This document shows, one piece after another, positions 24,331 to 36,944 of a stretch of DNA of 64,000 nucleotides. A program made the translations under genes and the position numbers. This stretch comes from Aurelia coerulea (lineage: Eukaryota > Cnidaria > Scyphozoa > Semaeostomeae > Ulmaridae). The notes beneath the pieces were generated by a model. The model was not told the DNA's origin. It was given only the letters and a program-made list of their open reading frames with translations, and ran no database searches. The DNA lies in assembly GCA_039566865.1 (NCBI GenBank), contig CM076949.1, positions 7,159,501-7,223,500 on the forward strand, in the 5' to 3' direction. How positions within the stretch are numbered: the first letter of the stretch is position 1; the number at the start of each line of letters is the position of its first letter.

Positions 24331-25076
24331 ATTATTTTCCTCCTGGCCATAGAATTGAAGCAGAAGTCCTAATTGCCGAATTAGAAATTTTCACCACTAT
24401 GATTGGGTAAAAAAAAGCCCAAATTTCTCCTCAGAAGCCGTCATATTTGCATCTGAGCCCCAGGCAGTCTTCCCTACAGTGTCCAGAGCGTACTGAGGGT
24501 AGCAGCTCTTACTCATGACCCCTGCATCAGTAGTAAAGGATGAAGGAACTTTCAGCAAGCTGGTGGTCGCAAAGAAATGACTTTGTTGTTCTTGCTTGCG
24601 AGAAGGACCCTTACAGACACGATAAATTTAAAAGAGCTTGTTAACACTTGGTCGCAGGTTAACTTGCGCCGGCTGTCCATAAAATGAGTCCTTCTCTGTT
24701 TAGCAACCAGTTTCATCCGGGTTTCATCAAGCCTGCGGTTTGCGCGCAGGCTAGGTTTCATCCTCACAAATCAATTCAAGGTGCAAATTTTTTCATGTAG
24801 CTGACATACATGACGTGAGATCAAAACTGACATTAAATAATTCACGCCCAGTATAGAAAAATAGATATTGCACAGGCAGTTAAGTTTCACATTTTTTTCC
24901 ATTGCTATTGCTCAGAAACTCATCCTTAAATGACAAATTTACATCGGTAAAGCCTTTACTAGCAACCTATAGACGAACGTTTGCTTCGAGGTCTGCAGGG
25001 CACCACTCACTTTTGCAGGGCAAAAACCGTTTAGCCCTAAAAAAATTATTGGTCTAGTTACGCCCCTGCCAACAGA

Positions 25077-26625
25077 CCTCTTGGCTTTGTTGGCATGATT
25101 GGCCTGGTTGCCTTCGTTGACATGCTGGTTTGGTTGGCCTGCTTGGCTTTGTTGGCCTATGTTGGCCTTTGTTGGCTTTATTGGCCTGCTGGCTTTGTTG
25201 GCCAGTTGGCTTGGTTGGCCTGGTTAGCATTGTTGGCCTGGTTGGCTTTATTGGCCTGGTTGGCTTCGTTGGCCTGGTTAGCTCTGTTGGCCTGGTTGGC
25301 TTTGTTGGCCTGTTGGCTTTATTGGCTTGGCTGGCTTTATTTGCCTGGTTGGCTTTATTGGTCTGGTTGGATTTATTGGCCTGGTTGGCTTTATTGGCCT
25401 GGTTGGATTTATTGGCCTGTTGGCTTTATTGGCCTGGTTGGCTTTATTGGCCTAGTTGGCTTTATTGGCCTGGTTGGATTTATTGGCCTGGTTGGATTTA
25501 TTGGCCTGGTTGGCTTTGTTGGCCTGGTTGGCTTCATTGGCCTGGTTGGCTTTATTGGCCTGTTGGCTTTATTTGCCTGGTTGGCTTTATTGGCCTGGTT
25601 GGATTTATTGGCCTTGTTGGCTTTATTGGCCTGGTTGGCTTTGTTGGCCTGGTTGGCTTTATTGGCCTGGTTGGCTTTGTTGGCCTGGTTGGCTTTATTG
25701 GCCTGGTTGGCTTTATTGGCCTGGTTGGATTTATTGGCCTGGTTAGCTTTATTGGCCTGGTTGGCTTGGTTGGCCTGTTGGCTTTATTGGCCTGGTTGGC
25801 TTTATTGGCCTGTTGGCTTTATTTGCCTGGTTGGCTTTGTTAGCCTGGTTGGCTTTATTGGCCTGGTTGGCTTTGTTGGCCTGGTTGGCTTTATTGGCCT
25901 GGTTGGCTTTATTTGCCTGGTTGGCTTTATTGGCCTGGTTGGCTTTATTGGCCTGGTTGGATTTATTGGCCTGGTTAGCTTTATTGGCCTGGTTGGCTTT
26001 GTTGGCCTGGTTGGCCTGTTGGCTTTATTGGCCTGTTGGCTTTATTGGCCTGTTGGCTTTATTTGCCTGGTTGGCTTTGTTGGCCTGTTGGTTTTATTGG
26101 CTTGGCTGGCTTTATTTGCCTGGTTGGCTTTATTGGCCTGGTCGGCTTTATTGGCCTGGTTGGCTTTATTGGCCTGGTTGGATTGGTTAGCCTGTTGGCT
26201 TTATTGGCCTGGTTGGCTTTATTAGCTTGGCTGGCTTTATTGGCCTGGTTGGCTTTATTGGGCTGTTGGCTTTATTTACCTGGTTGGCTTTGCTAGCCTG
26301 GTTGGCTTTATTGGCCTGGTTAGCTTTATTGGCCTGGTTGACTTGGTTGGCTTGGTTGGCCTGTTGGCTTTATTGGCTTGGCTGGCTTTGTTGGCCTGGT
26401 TGGCTTTGTTAGCCTGGTTGGCTTTATTGACCTGTTGGTTTTATTGGCTTGGCTGGCTTTGTTGGCCTGTTGGTTTCATTAGCTTGGCTGGCTTTATTGG
26501 CCTGGTTGGCTTTATTGGGCTGTTGGCTTTATTTACCTGGTTGGCTTTGTTAGCCTGGTTGGCTTTATTGGCTTGGCTGGCTTTATTTGCCTTGTTGGCT
26601 TTATTGGCCTGGTTAGCTTTGCGCT
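25077..26625 (+). repeat. 18-bp minisatellite array (TTGGCTTTATTGGCCTGG)
   Basis: About 1.55 kb of head-to-tail 18-bp units, with frequent 15-bp variants lacking GGT (CCTGTTGGC for CCTGGTTGGC) and point variants (GATTTATT, TTTGTT, TTCATT). Because 18 and 15 are multiples of three, the array is open in all three plus frames and yields long ALLAWL/GLVGFI-type frames that are not genes. Its reverse complement is at 18790-18960. Confidence 0.95.
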
Positions 26626-26634
26626 AATCGAGTC

Positions 26635-26750
26635 CGTGACCCCTTGTCATGGCGCTCAAGTGGTGGGGCTCTACCGGGATTGAACTCTGTCCGCCTGACT
26701 GTTCTGGCTGCAAAGTCAGAGGATTACACCACTGCGCCACAACACCTTCA
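26635..26750 (-). mobile_element. tRNA-Ala-like SINE
   Basis: On the minus strand: GTTGTGGCGCAGTGGTGTAA (box A), CTTTGCAGCC anticodon-loop-like region (TGC), GTTCAATCCCGG (box B), then a short ACTTGAGCGCCATGACAAGG tail. Better preserved than 11885-12010. The lack of a matching acceptor stem makes it a SINE rather than a tRNA gene. It abuts the minisatellite. Confidence 0.65.
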
Positions 26751-26929
26751 CCTCGATGTTGCACCAGATCCGGCCATATTTCTACTTATGAATGTTTAGT
26801 TAATCATATGACTTGAATTGAATGAAATCTATGAAATCAACGGAAAATAAAGAAAAACGATCGCAATGCGCGCTGGTCACTCAAGGCCTCTAAAACTGCA
26901 TGGAAAAATCTTTGCAGTCAATACCGATA

Positions 26930-27330
26930 GGGTCTACTGGGGGTAACATGGGTAATGTTGACTGCTGGAAAACAGGTATACCTCAAGAGTCTGTTCTTTA
27001 TTTCGTTTGAATTTTCTATCAATAGACGATTGCGCTAAAGACGGCGGCGAGGAATTATTTATCAAAATGCATTGCGTTCTAATAAAGATATTTAGCTTCC
27101 TGAGCAAATTGATATATCCCATTAACATAGAAGCAAGGGGTTATTTCTGACGTTTTGTTTATCTGCCCCAGCTTTTGGGTGGAATCAATTGTCATGGTTT
27201 GTGTTTTGACGATATTCAAAGAAAGCTTATTGCCCTTCGACCATTTCTCGAGGCATCGTTGTATCGATGGTTTGTTCTGCACACGATCCAAAATGAAGAA
27301 TGTGCGACGAAACATGTTTTTGGTTATTCG
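26930..27330 (-). pseudogene. Non-LTR reverse transcriptase remnant
   Basis: The minus-strand frame 27315-27079 contains CLEKWSKGNKLSLNIVKTQT followed by a TMTI... and YVNG segment. This is the thumb-proximal motif WxxxNKLSLNxxKT found in CR1/Jockey-like LINE reverse transcriptases. The frame then shifts near 27100 (LRTQCILINN...). A few hundred bases only. Confidence 0.7.
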
Positions 27331-29215
27331 ACGTTGCTCTTATTGCAGCTATTAGCTCTTTTCTCTTCTTGCAGGGTTTCAGGGCAAGTTGTTGTTTCTC
27401 TTCTCTTGTAGGGTTTAGCAGCTTTCTTTCTAGTTACAGGATAATTTGGTTGTTATCCTTTTGAAAAAATTAACTATGTTTCTTTCCACAGATTAGAATG
27501 TCTAATTTTAGGTTTGTAGATTTATTACGTTGAGTCCGTTAAAACAACAAGCTTGAAAAATTATGAGTCCATCTAACTTTATTCCATGCATGTAGCCATT
27601 TGAAAAACAAACTGATTGAAAGATCTCTGCATACAAGGTAATTTAAAACTATCAGACGACTAACAAATTAAACCCAAATTAAACCTAAGGACGCAATACA
27701 GAATAATGAATTTCAGTTCGAAGGTCTTCACGCTCGAGGACAGCTGTTGTTCAAAGGTACCTCTGCAGGTATTTGAATTCATGAATCGGTCATGGTTCAG
27801 TAAAAATGGCGTAAACTTGACATTGAGCTGGTCCTTTACACGAATCTAGGCCAAGAATAGGAGAAATTATCGTTGCTTTTGCAAACTTTATACTTATTTT
27901 GAATCCAACTACAGCTCCAATTGTTGAAGAGCAAAGAAAGTAGAAGCGGTTTGATGTAGCAAAGAAATCTGCCGGAACAGAAGTTTATTTCTGGTCGCGC
28001 TATGGTGGTTTTCCAGCAAAACTAGAGTGAAGGTATGAGGTCTTTGCACGCTCTTTTACAGGTCTGTAACCTTTTTACGAGTAATCTATCTTAATTCTTT
28101 AAAATCAAAAGATGCAAGGGATACAACTCCATTGAAGTATCCAGTGAAAATTACTCTGTTTTTTTTCAAACATAAGCATACCATTGTGTAAATGTCATTT
28201 TGTAGGAATGGTGCTCTGACAAGCGTAAAAATAGCTTTCAGTGATTTTAGTAAACAACATCATATTTCCAACTCTTTGCGAGGGATTGGTGAACCTAACT
28301 GAAGAAATTTATCAAATTGCCGCTAGAAGCTGCTAGGTAGCTTCCTAGAAACACAAACAAACAGTGTGCAAGTGTGTATATCTAAAATCAAAATGATGCC
28401 TCGCATCTAAATCCTATCTAAAATCAAAATGATAACAGAATCTTTAATTTTTTGCGAAGTAAAGTGAAGTACACTAAATAAATCATAGTAAAGTGAAGTT
28501 TTATCTTTCAGTTTATATTTGCATGAATTTCCTCAGAAAACTTGTTAACTTTGTGCAAAATTGGTTGCTTATGGAAAATTAACGTCAAAATGTGATTGCT
28601 GCAGAGACAGCATTTTCTTTGTTCTTTAGAATTCCAAAATCAATCAAATGCTGCAAGAAAGGGTTCTATCTAGACTTATGACTTTTCGTCCCAGGTTTTC
28701 CTGCGTTGTTTGATTTGCTGACATTACAGAACTTTAGTATAGTAGGAAATTAATTTATTTCCAGCGAAAAATGTATTTTCTTAAGCTTTTCAACCTTGTT
28801 ACCGTAAATTTTCTCCACTCGTCTTATTGTTTACAGTACGATCACTGCAGCGGAAATACCGAGGGGAAATACGTTAATGCGTTGTCACGCAGGAGCATAA
28901 AATGTCGATTCATTCAATAATTCAATTTAATTATAAAACATGTTGTTGCTGTTGTGATAACTGGGACTTTGTATTGAGTCTATTGTTACCGTGCATACAT
29001 TCAGTAAAGTAATTTACAAAGTAAAGTCATTGTTTTTTATCTAGCGCGCCATTCTATGAATACATATTGCCTTCTAGCTATAGGCATCTATTTTTTGGGA
29101 TCTTTTTCTATACTCTCTGATCTATACTCTCTAAGGAGAGTTTTAATGCCTTGATCACTAACGTACCAATGTTACACGTTGGTGATATATTTTACAAGAT
29201 GTAAGTTGCATATTC
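27331..29215. other. Non-coding stretch, nothing recognisable
   Basis: AT-rich sequence between the LINE scrap and the MITE upstream of the giant gene. No coding frame with recognisable similarity, no clear inverted repeat. It could hold the promoter and a 5' non-coding exon of the gene starting at 29904. Confidence 0.4.
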
Positions 29216-29217
29216 TA

Positions 29218-29809
29218 CCGGGTGAGCCAGAAAAAGATTCCCACTTTCGACTATTCGTAGCACCACAAGTACTTCATGGACAAATTCTAGTTAAAAGCCA
29301 AAAGATAAAAGTATTTTTGTGATTTTTCTCGTCTTCTTACGAACGCTGCAAATATTGGTAGATTTAACTTTACAAAAATTTCATGTTTTCGAAAGGACTG
29401 AAAAATGGCCTAAAACACTTGATCAAAACAATACACACGGGCGTTTCACCTCTCTCAAGAGTGATAAGACATATATTCTCAAACAGATATTAAAGATTTT
29501 CAATCCCATGGCAATAAATCTGCAGACCATAGCTCTCACCCATGAGAAATTGCTTTTTCTCTGTTGTTCTGAGCGAGGAGTCCTTTATGATTTGATCATG
29601 TATTTTAAGCCTTTTTCAATCGTTTTGCAACCACAAAGTTTTTCTAAATTTGAATTTACCAATTTTTCCAATACTTGTAACACGGCGAGAAAAATCACAA
29701 AAATACTTCGATTTTTTGGCGGTCAAGCAAATATTGGTTCATTCCAATCCATCCAGTACTCTTGATGCTATGGATTTTCAAAAATGGGAACTTTTTCTGG
29801 CTCACCCGG
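29218..29809. mobile_element. Foldback MITE with CCGGGTGAGCC ends and TA flanks
   Basis: The arms are imperfect reverse complements over ~290 bp each (CCGGGTGAGCCAGAAAAAG at both ends; GTATTTTTGTGATTTTTCTC in both arms). Flanked by TA at 29216-29217 and 29810-29811, as for Tc1/mariner-type insertions. It ends 94 bp before the start codon of the giant gene. The 148-codon frame inside it is a by-product. Confidence 0.8.
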
Positions 29810-29903
29810 TATCATTTGCAAATTGCGAAGTCAAATATTCCTTCTATCGTTTTAGGTGTAACCTAAAATGTGAACGTTCTGGAAGAAAACATTATTTTAC
29901 AGA

Positions 29904-32900
29904 ATGGAAATGGATTTTACCCATAAATGGCTATTTTTTCTTCTTCTTGGCATTATAAAAGTAACGAGTACAGCATCAAGCAACAAGCCTGGAGGTTAGT
30001 TTTTGTCACATATCTACTCAAGGAAGAACTTTATGTTCATGCCCTTGTTGTAAATTAGTCTGCATGCATGGCCATTCAAGTCTTACCACCTCTTACTTAC
30101 CCAAATTGAGATTTTCATCAAAAGAAATCACAGGGAAACCAGGAAATAATCGGTGCTAAAAATAGAAATTATCTTTCGAAATAATTGTTGATAAAAAATT
30201 GTATTTCTTTGTCCCCTGTGCTTGCTGTTGGTCATTTTTGTACCTTCTTCCCCTGTGTTCCTATTGCTACGCAACTATAACACAGGGAAAGAAGGTACAA
30301 AAATGACAAATACAATTTTTTATCAACAATTATTTCGAAAGATAATTTCTATTTTTAGCAACGATTAATTCCTGGTTTCCCTGTGAAGAAATGTCAACCT
30401 ACGGAGTATTGCTGTGAGAGAACAGTCTTGTTTTCTATCGTTACTACTTTCATCGTTGTGCCAAAAATTTGAAATTTCAAACCATCGTTCATATCAAAAT
30501 ATTTGCAGCACATTTTTCTGCAGCCCTCAATCAAGGGGTGTATCACTCTTCCGAAAAGGCATATGATATAAAAGAATAGGATTTTAAGGGACATTTTACG
30601 GATTCTTTTTTAAACCATAGAATTTTGGCCAAAGGTGTACGAGATTTTTGCAGAGTAGTACACCCCTCGCCTTCAATCATCCTGTAATTTGCTAAAAAAT
30701 TTGGTATTGTTTGAGATAAAGTTGCAGCACCTTCCTTCAATAACTGGAAAGTTAGAAAAGGTACTCAATGTTTGTTAGAGTGCGGGACAAAGAGGAATCG
30801 ATACTCTTTGAAAATTTGACCGGCTTTGCAGAAATAAAAGAGCAACTTAGATCTTAGAGTGTTGTTGTTTTTCTTCAAAGCCAGGACACTAGAGATACCA
30901 GAGCATTTACCAAAAAATCAAACCATGAAAGTGTGAAAATCCACATAAAACAAGACACTGATTTTTGACACATTTCATCTCAAACTGCTTGGTTGATCTC
31001 TTTTGTTTTGGCTTTGCAACTCAAAACCGTTGTTTACTGAGGATAGCATTGAAAACTAAAGGCTAGCAAGAAGATATTTGGACAAATTAGAAAGAAAATA
31101 TCTTCAGTGCTATGCCATTGGTCTTGAGCAACAAGTCTAGCGTGAAACACTTTTTCACTCCTAGAATCATGGATGATAAAGTCAAGCTTGCTGGCAGATG
31201 AATTCAACACATTAGATGTAGAGAAAGTGAGAACGCCGGAAAGTAGAAGCCATATTGAAAACAGAATAAGCAGCGAGCCAGTAAATCTTTTAAGCAGACC
31301 GACACGAGAGCCTGGTGCACCACTGGCAAGGACGATAATACCAGCTACAACAACGGACCTAGGATCTGTAATATCGAAAGACGCATCCAATATCGAAAAG
31401 GCATCAGCATCGATGAAGAAATCGAATGTCAACGACAATGTTGATTTTATAATACACGTAGATGATCAGGATGCTACTGATGATGTACCAGGAGAGAAAA
31501 GAACTTTACAAGGCAAAGGTCAGGAAGGTCAAAGCTCAAAAGACAAAATATCAAAAGGACAAAGTTCAAATGACAAAAGCTTGAAAGGTCAAAGTTTAGG
31601 TTTGAAGAAAAACAGGACAATGAATCTGCGACAAGAGATTGAAGCCAGTCCAGAAGCTTATGCAGGTGCAAGCATAGGCAAACCTTATGGAGATCCAGAC
31701 GGTTATCAGACCATAGGAGACGGAATCTATCTTATGAGCACTGAACAAGAGGCTGCATTGATGCCAAAGGTCACTGGAAATAACCCTCAAGCTTTGGATA
31801 CGTTTTTAAAGCCTGATAATCTCAAGTCTTTTTCAAAACAAACTAGAGCAGATGATGTAAGAATTGGAACTACAAAGCAAATGCCAGAACCATCAGCAAC
31901 GACCCTCCCGGATATTCTCACGCATTTGGACACAAATGAAGCGAAGAAGAATGAGTCAGGGGGTAACCTGGCTCACGCTGCACCTGTAGCTGAAGGAAAT
32001 AAATTATCAACAGATGATGTAGCAAGTAGCTTGGCCGAGGCTACACCTGCTGGTGAGGGTAGTAAAGTTTCGAATGAGCCTGCTTCAATAAGTAAAGAAC
32101 CTTCTCCAGCCCCTGAAGAAGAAACGCCATCCAATGCAGAGCCTTCCACTGATGTTGAAGGCATGACATCGAGTGAACTCCAAGCACTTAATAGCTTCGA
32201 AGATAAGCTAGGCAAAGAAGATAAAGTGATCGGTAAATTGATCTTGACGAAGAAAGTCGACAAGGGCCAGCAAGAATTCGTTGAGAAGACCAACGCTATG
32301 CTGCAGAATGAGAATAAACAGCAGCTTGATAATGTGTTCAGCAAATTTCAGGCTGAGGAAAGTGCTTTTGTTCAGAAGAATCCTTATGTTCTTGACAAGC
32401 CAAATTTATTGGAAAAAATCAGAAATGTCACTTATAAAGAAATTGATGCTACGAAACGTGAACATTTAGGGACGAATAGCAATATCAAAGTAGCAGAAAT
32501 GCCAAAATTATTGGGGGTGATTAAAAACGTGACTTCTGAAGATGCTGGTCCTACTAAGCGTGGAAATCTCGGGACTAACAGTGATATTGACATACCAAAA
32601 TTAACAGGAAGAATAAAAAATGTCACATATAAAGATGTTGGTGCCACAAAGCGGGGATTTTTAGGAACAAACGACAACATCCGAGTTGAAAAGATGTATA
32701 ACTCATTGCTTAAAGAAGATGATATGATTTCTAAGGGACTAAATGGAAAGACAAGGGCGGCTGTTAGAAGCAAAGGAATAAAACATCATAATCCAGAAGA
32801 TGCACAAGTGAATGAATTTTTGAATTTCATTGAGAACCAGGACGATAAAATAGATTATGATGATTTTGATGATGGAGCAGAAATGGGAATGGAGAAGAAA

Positions 32901-35900
32901 AAGAAGAAAAAGCCGAAGGGTAAGGGGAAGAAAAAAGGGGCACTGAAAAAGGGGAAAACGAGATTAATGATTTTAGAGCCATCTGCAGAATTGCTCACTG
33001 ATACGTTTTCTGCTAAAGGGATGCCACAAATTTTGGCCACTGATTTGAAAGCTTTTGCAGGAAAGAGCAAAAAAGATGCAAAAGTGAGGGAATCATCAGA
33101 GAGTAAAACCGAAAAGTTTAGGAATGGTAGGAAGGCTAAAGCTCAATTGAAAGTGAAAGCATCTTCTGCGAAGAAAATAGATGCAGGGAAGAGCAACAAA
33201 AGTGTTTTGAATGCATCTAAAGCTAACAATCAAACACAGATGAACATTTCTCCTAAGAATGTTACAGACGTTCAATTCGATTCGAACAAAAACAATAACT
33301 CGACTCCAGTCAAAGAGAAACTTACCGAAAAGCCAGCTCAGAATTTCGTGAAGACTAAAGATGAAAAGAAGCATAATGACAAATTCGCAATTTTGGAAAT
33401 GAACGTTGCGAGATTTGACAATAACAAAAACAGTGCAAGTAGCAGTAAGATAAACAACAATAGAGCTGCAACAGGGAGTAAAAATGAAAAAACTCAGCTA
33501 AAACAGGAACAACAAAAACCAATCAAAAATTCTGAAGCAACAGTAATCAATAAAATAGTCAACAAGCATAACAAAGTGAGGCCTGTCTTTTCGAAACATC
33601 ATCGAAAGGGAAAATACAAGCGAATAGGACATGCGACTCGAAATCAGAAGGCTATGAAAATGGAGGAAGGGGAACTGAGAAATGATCTTTTTGTTTCATC
33701 AAAGAAGGAAAACAAAACAATAAAACAAAAAGCGAAGAAGAACAAAGAAGACAAAGAATATTACTGGCATGGAACAGTAAAACCAGAGACAAGACAGTTA
33801 CCTACAGATCCGTCGGAGCAGATGCGAAAATTAGGACGTATCTCTAATATCATGCCAGTCAGTTTTGAAGAATCAACTTCGGAGGGTGGAGTAGGGCAAG
33901 TAGTTGGGGATCTGAATAACATTGCTAGTTTTGGTTCTCCAGCGAAAGAGATTGCTTTTGATGACGAGAGTTCTGATAACAGTGATCCTGCTGCAGCTCT
34001 CAAAGAGTATAAAGAAGAGATTGAAACCTTGGAAAGTGGCAAGCATAATAGGCCTACTGTGAATAAAATTGACGAGAATGCTATTTCATCAACATCCTTC
34101 TTTTCTGCCTCAAAATCAAACAGTGGTACGCTGAAAGATTTGGAAAAAGAAGGAATTGATCCTGAAGCAAACAAAATGGTCAAAGCTGCACTGAACCAGA
34201 TTGATTCCAAAGAAATGGACAATATGAAAGGGTTTGTTGATACAGATAAAACAAAAACAATGGCTTTGTTTGATCCAAATTCACTCAAGCCAAAGCTGGA
34301 GGCGTTCGATCAAGCCAGTTTGAAGGAGGATAGCACTGGGAGTGAGACTGAGCCAGGGAACGAGCACGAGAGTGCTAGTGAAAATGAGGTTGCCAATGCT
34401 ATAGAGGCTGCAAGCATGGGTGAAAGGCCTCATAAGAAACACAAGATGAAGATAGTGCTGCATTTGCCAGACCAAATTGAGGGAGGATTGCAAGAAATTC
34501 GTGGGAAGGACGCTGAAGCCATTGGGACTATTAAGGATATTAGCATGGAATATATCAAGAACAAGAAGGAGTCAGGCTTAGGACAGGAGCTTGCGGAAGA
34601 CGATGAGGATACCTTGGAAGGGATTTTGTCAAAGCCTACAGCAAGATTGGAACAGTTCCATCCATCTACCACCGTCACAGCCAGTGACTTTGTCCCTGAT
34701 ACGGTCATGGGGAAGGAAAATAATGAATGGAACGCTAAAGATATTGAGGAAAAGGAATCTGCTGGGTTGAAGGAAGTTGCTTCGGATCAAGGCAGAGAGA
34801 GAAATGACAATGAACCGGTTGATACCTTGAAAAGTAATAAGATATTAAGTATGATCAAGAACAATGAAGAATTCCTGCAAAACACTCTAGGCAGACATGG
34901 AAATGGAGAGATGACTGGAGTTGGTAATGAAGGGATAGAAAAATTTGTTGGCAAAATGAATGACGGCCTAGGTGATCTAGAAGGCAGCTCTTCACAGAAG
35001 GGATACGAGCGGCCTATGGGGAAATCCGTTGGCAGCATTCTTAAGAATAAACAGCGTAAGAAAAACAAGAATAAGAGTAAACAAGACAAACAAAAACAAG
35101 ATATGGAACTTGCAATGCATCAAACTGCAACACCAAATATTTTCGCCGATCAAATGGATTATGAGCACAGAAGTAGGGAAGTATCGCAAGAAATGCCAAC
35201 TGAAACTGTCAGTCAAATCAAACAGATTCTCAGTGCAGATGAACATTTAATGCCAATCAATTTTCTGCTTGAAGATCAAAAAGCCCTTGGTAAACCAGGA
35301 ATAGGGCCTATGGCTGTGAAAAATATGAAGAATAGAAAGACACCAACCACGCCTGGATCGAAAACGGCGAAAGCCACCAAGGCTGCGAATAAAAAACCGC
35401 CAAGTAGTGAATTTCCAACGCTCAGTCCAGGTAACCCCTTATCAATACTTAGTCCACACATTCCATTAGCAAGCTTTGATCACCATTATCCGCCGTTAGG
35501 AGGGTTGCCTCCTCCATCTCATAAGCTACGCATACAAGGAGGCACCATACAAGGTGGCTCACTTTCTGGAGGGTTCATTTCAGGGGGAGTCGTGAAGGGA
35601 GGTGATATCGAAGGAGGAGAAATCCTTGGTGGTAATATTCTTGGAGGGGTCTTCAAAGATGGTCGGATGGAAAAAGGTACATTGTATAACGGAACTGTGG
35701 AAGGTGGGTTGATTCAAGGAGGGAAGATTTATGGGGGTGAAATTAAATCAGGGGTAATGAAAGGTGGCCAGCTTAAAGGTGGTGCAATCTTAGGAGGGAG
35801 ACTTTCTGGTGGAGAAATTGACGGTGGTTTTCTGAGTTCCGGTGAGATTAGAGGTGGAACTTTGAAGAGTGGAAGTGTGGAGGGTGGTCTATTGAAAGGG

Positions 35901-36904
35901 GGGACGATTGAGGGAGGTCATTTGCTTGGTGGTGTTATGCTTGGTGGCAGACTAAAAGGGGGTGTTGTGAAATCAGGGGTCATCAGAGGTGGAGTTATTG
36001 AAGGAGGGGTGGTCGATGGGGGTGTAATCGAAGATGGGGTGGTCATCAAAGGAGGGGTTGTTAGGGGGTCATTTCCAAGGAATATCACTGCTATGATGAA
36101 TGAAAGTGCGCTTGATCCAGACAGTAGCTCTGATGAGAGCAAAGAAAGTGTCAGTGCCAAGGAAAAATCTGATTTGACAGCGAAGGAAACCGAAGCTGTG
36201 GAGAGCACGAAGCCTACAACTGCACAAATGTATAAGATAAACGTCGACCCATCTACAACGGAACATCATATAGAACAAAGCGCCCCTGCTGATAGTGGTG
36301 CAAAAAACCATGGCGATTCTCAGAGCAATTCAAACAAGCCAACCGATCTACCACATATAAATATAATAGGTGCTCCAGAAAGCTGGCCAGTTGAACACAA
36401 GGACAAAGGCAAACAATCTGACTCTGAAAAGCCAAAAGTTGCCCCTGTGACGTACTCAAGTGCTGCTCCGCAGAAGCCTAAGCCTGCAGCGGTGAAACCA
36501 GAACCAAACCAAGGAGGTGGCAGCAAAGTGGCACCTGAAAGTAAGCTCAAGCAGTATTTGGCTAATTTGGAGAAAGCGAAAGCAGAGAAAGCAGAAGAAG
36601 TGAAACCACTAGTACTTCAGAATAACAATGGAGATGAGTTTATCCAGCTTGCAAGGGACCGATCAAACGCTGCTGCGAAGTCAATTATGTTTAGAAGACC
36701 AACACCATCATCGTTTCATTTAGTAAGAACATCAGGGAATAGCTATGCCAAGAATTATGGAACAACGACTAGAGCCACGATAGGTATGTTTCTTGTTTTT
36801 AAAATGCGTCTGTTGAGTTACTGTTGCATCTAAGATTGATTGAATGATTGATTAATTGATTGATTGATTGATTTGATTGATTGATTGATTGATTGATTTA
36901 TTGG

Positions 36905-36944
<40 letters not shown>

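Larger units (their letters stand above)
18968..25068 (+). mobile_element. 6.1-kb hAT-type transposon relic with ZMYM1-like transposase fragments
   Basis: Ends CAGGGGCGAAAA and TTACGCCCCTG, flanked by exact 8-bp repeats CCAACAGA (18960-18967 and 25069-25076). Both the CAGGGG end and the 8-bp duplication fit hAT. Inside, in N-to-C order on the plus strand, lie broken transposase pieces (19674-20352 and 23640-24330). At least three younger elements are inserted in it: 19339-19665, 20664-21614 and 22650-23636. It is dead: frameshifts and stops interrupt each coding piece. Confidence 0.8.

Noticed and set aside
25095..26225. 376-codon open frame of ALLAWL/GLVGFI repeats resembling a membrane protein
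   Set aside because: It is the translation of an 18-bp minisatellite that is open in three frames at once; no splice sites, no start context, no non-repetitive domain.
26680..26750. Possible tRNA-Ala (TGC) gene on the minus strand
   Set aside because: Good box A and B but an over-long variable region and a non-pairing acceptor end, with a related degenerate copy at 11885; a SINE.
29319..29765. 148-codon open frame upstream of the giant gene
   Set aside because: It lies wholly inside an imperfect palindrome with TA flanks and resembles no protein; a by-product of the MITE arms.
36024..36071. Frame error near the end of the pentapeptide array
   Set aside because: Unit 35 has six residues, but this is a clean one-codon addition in frame; the downstream frame continues to the splice donor.
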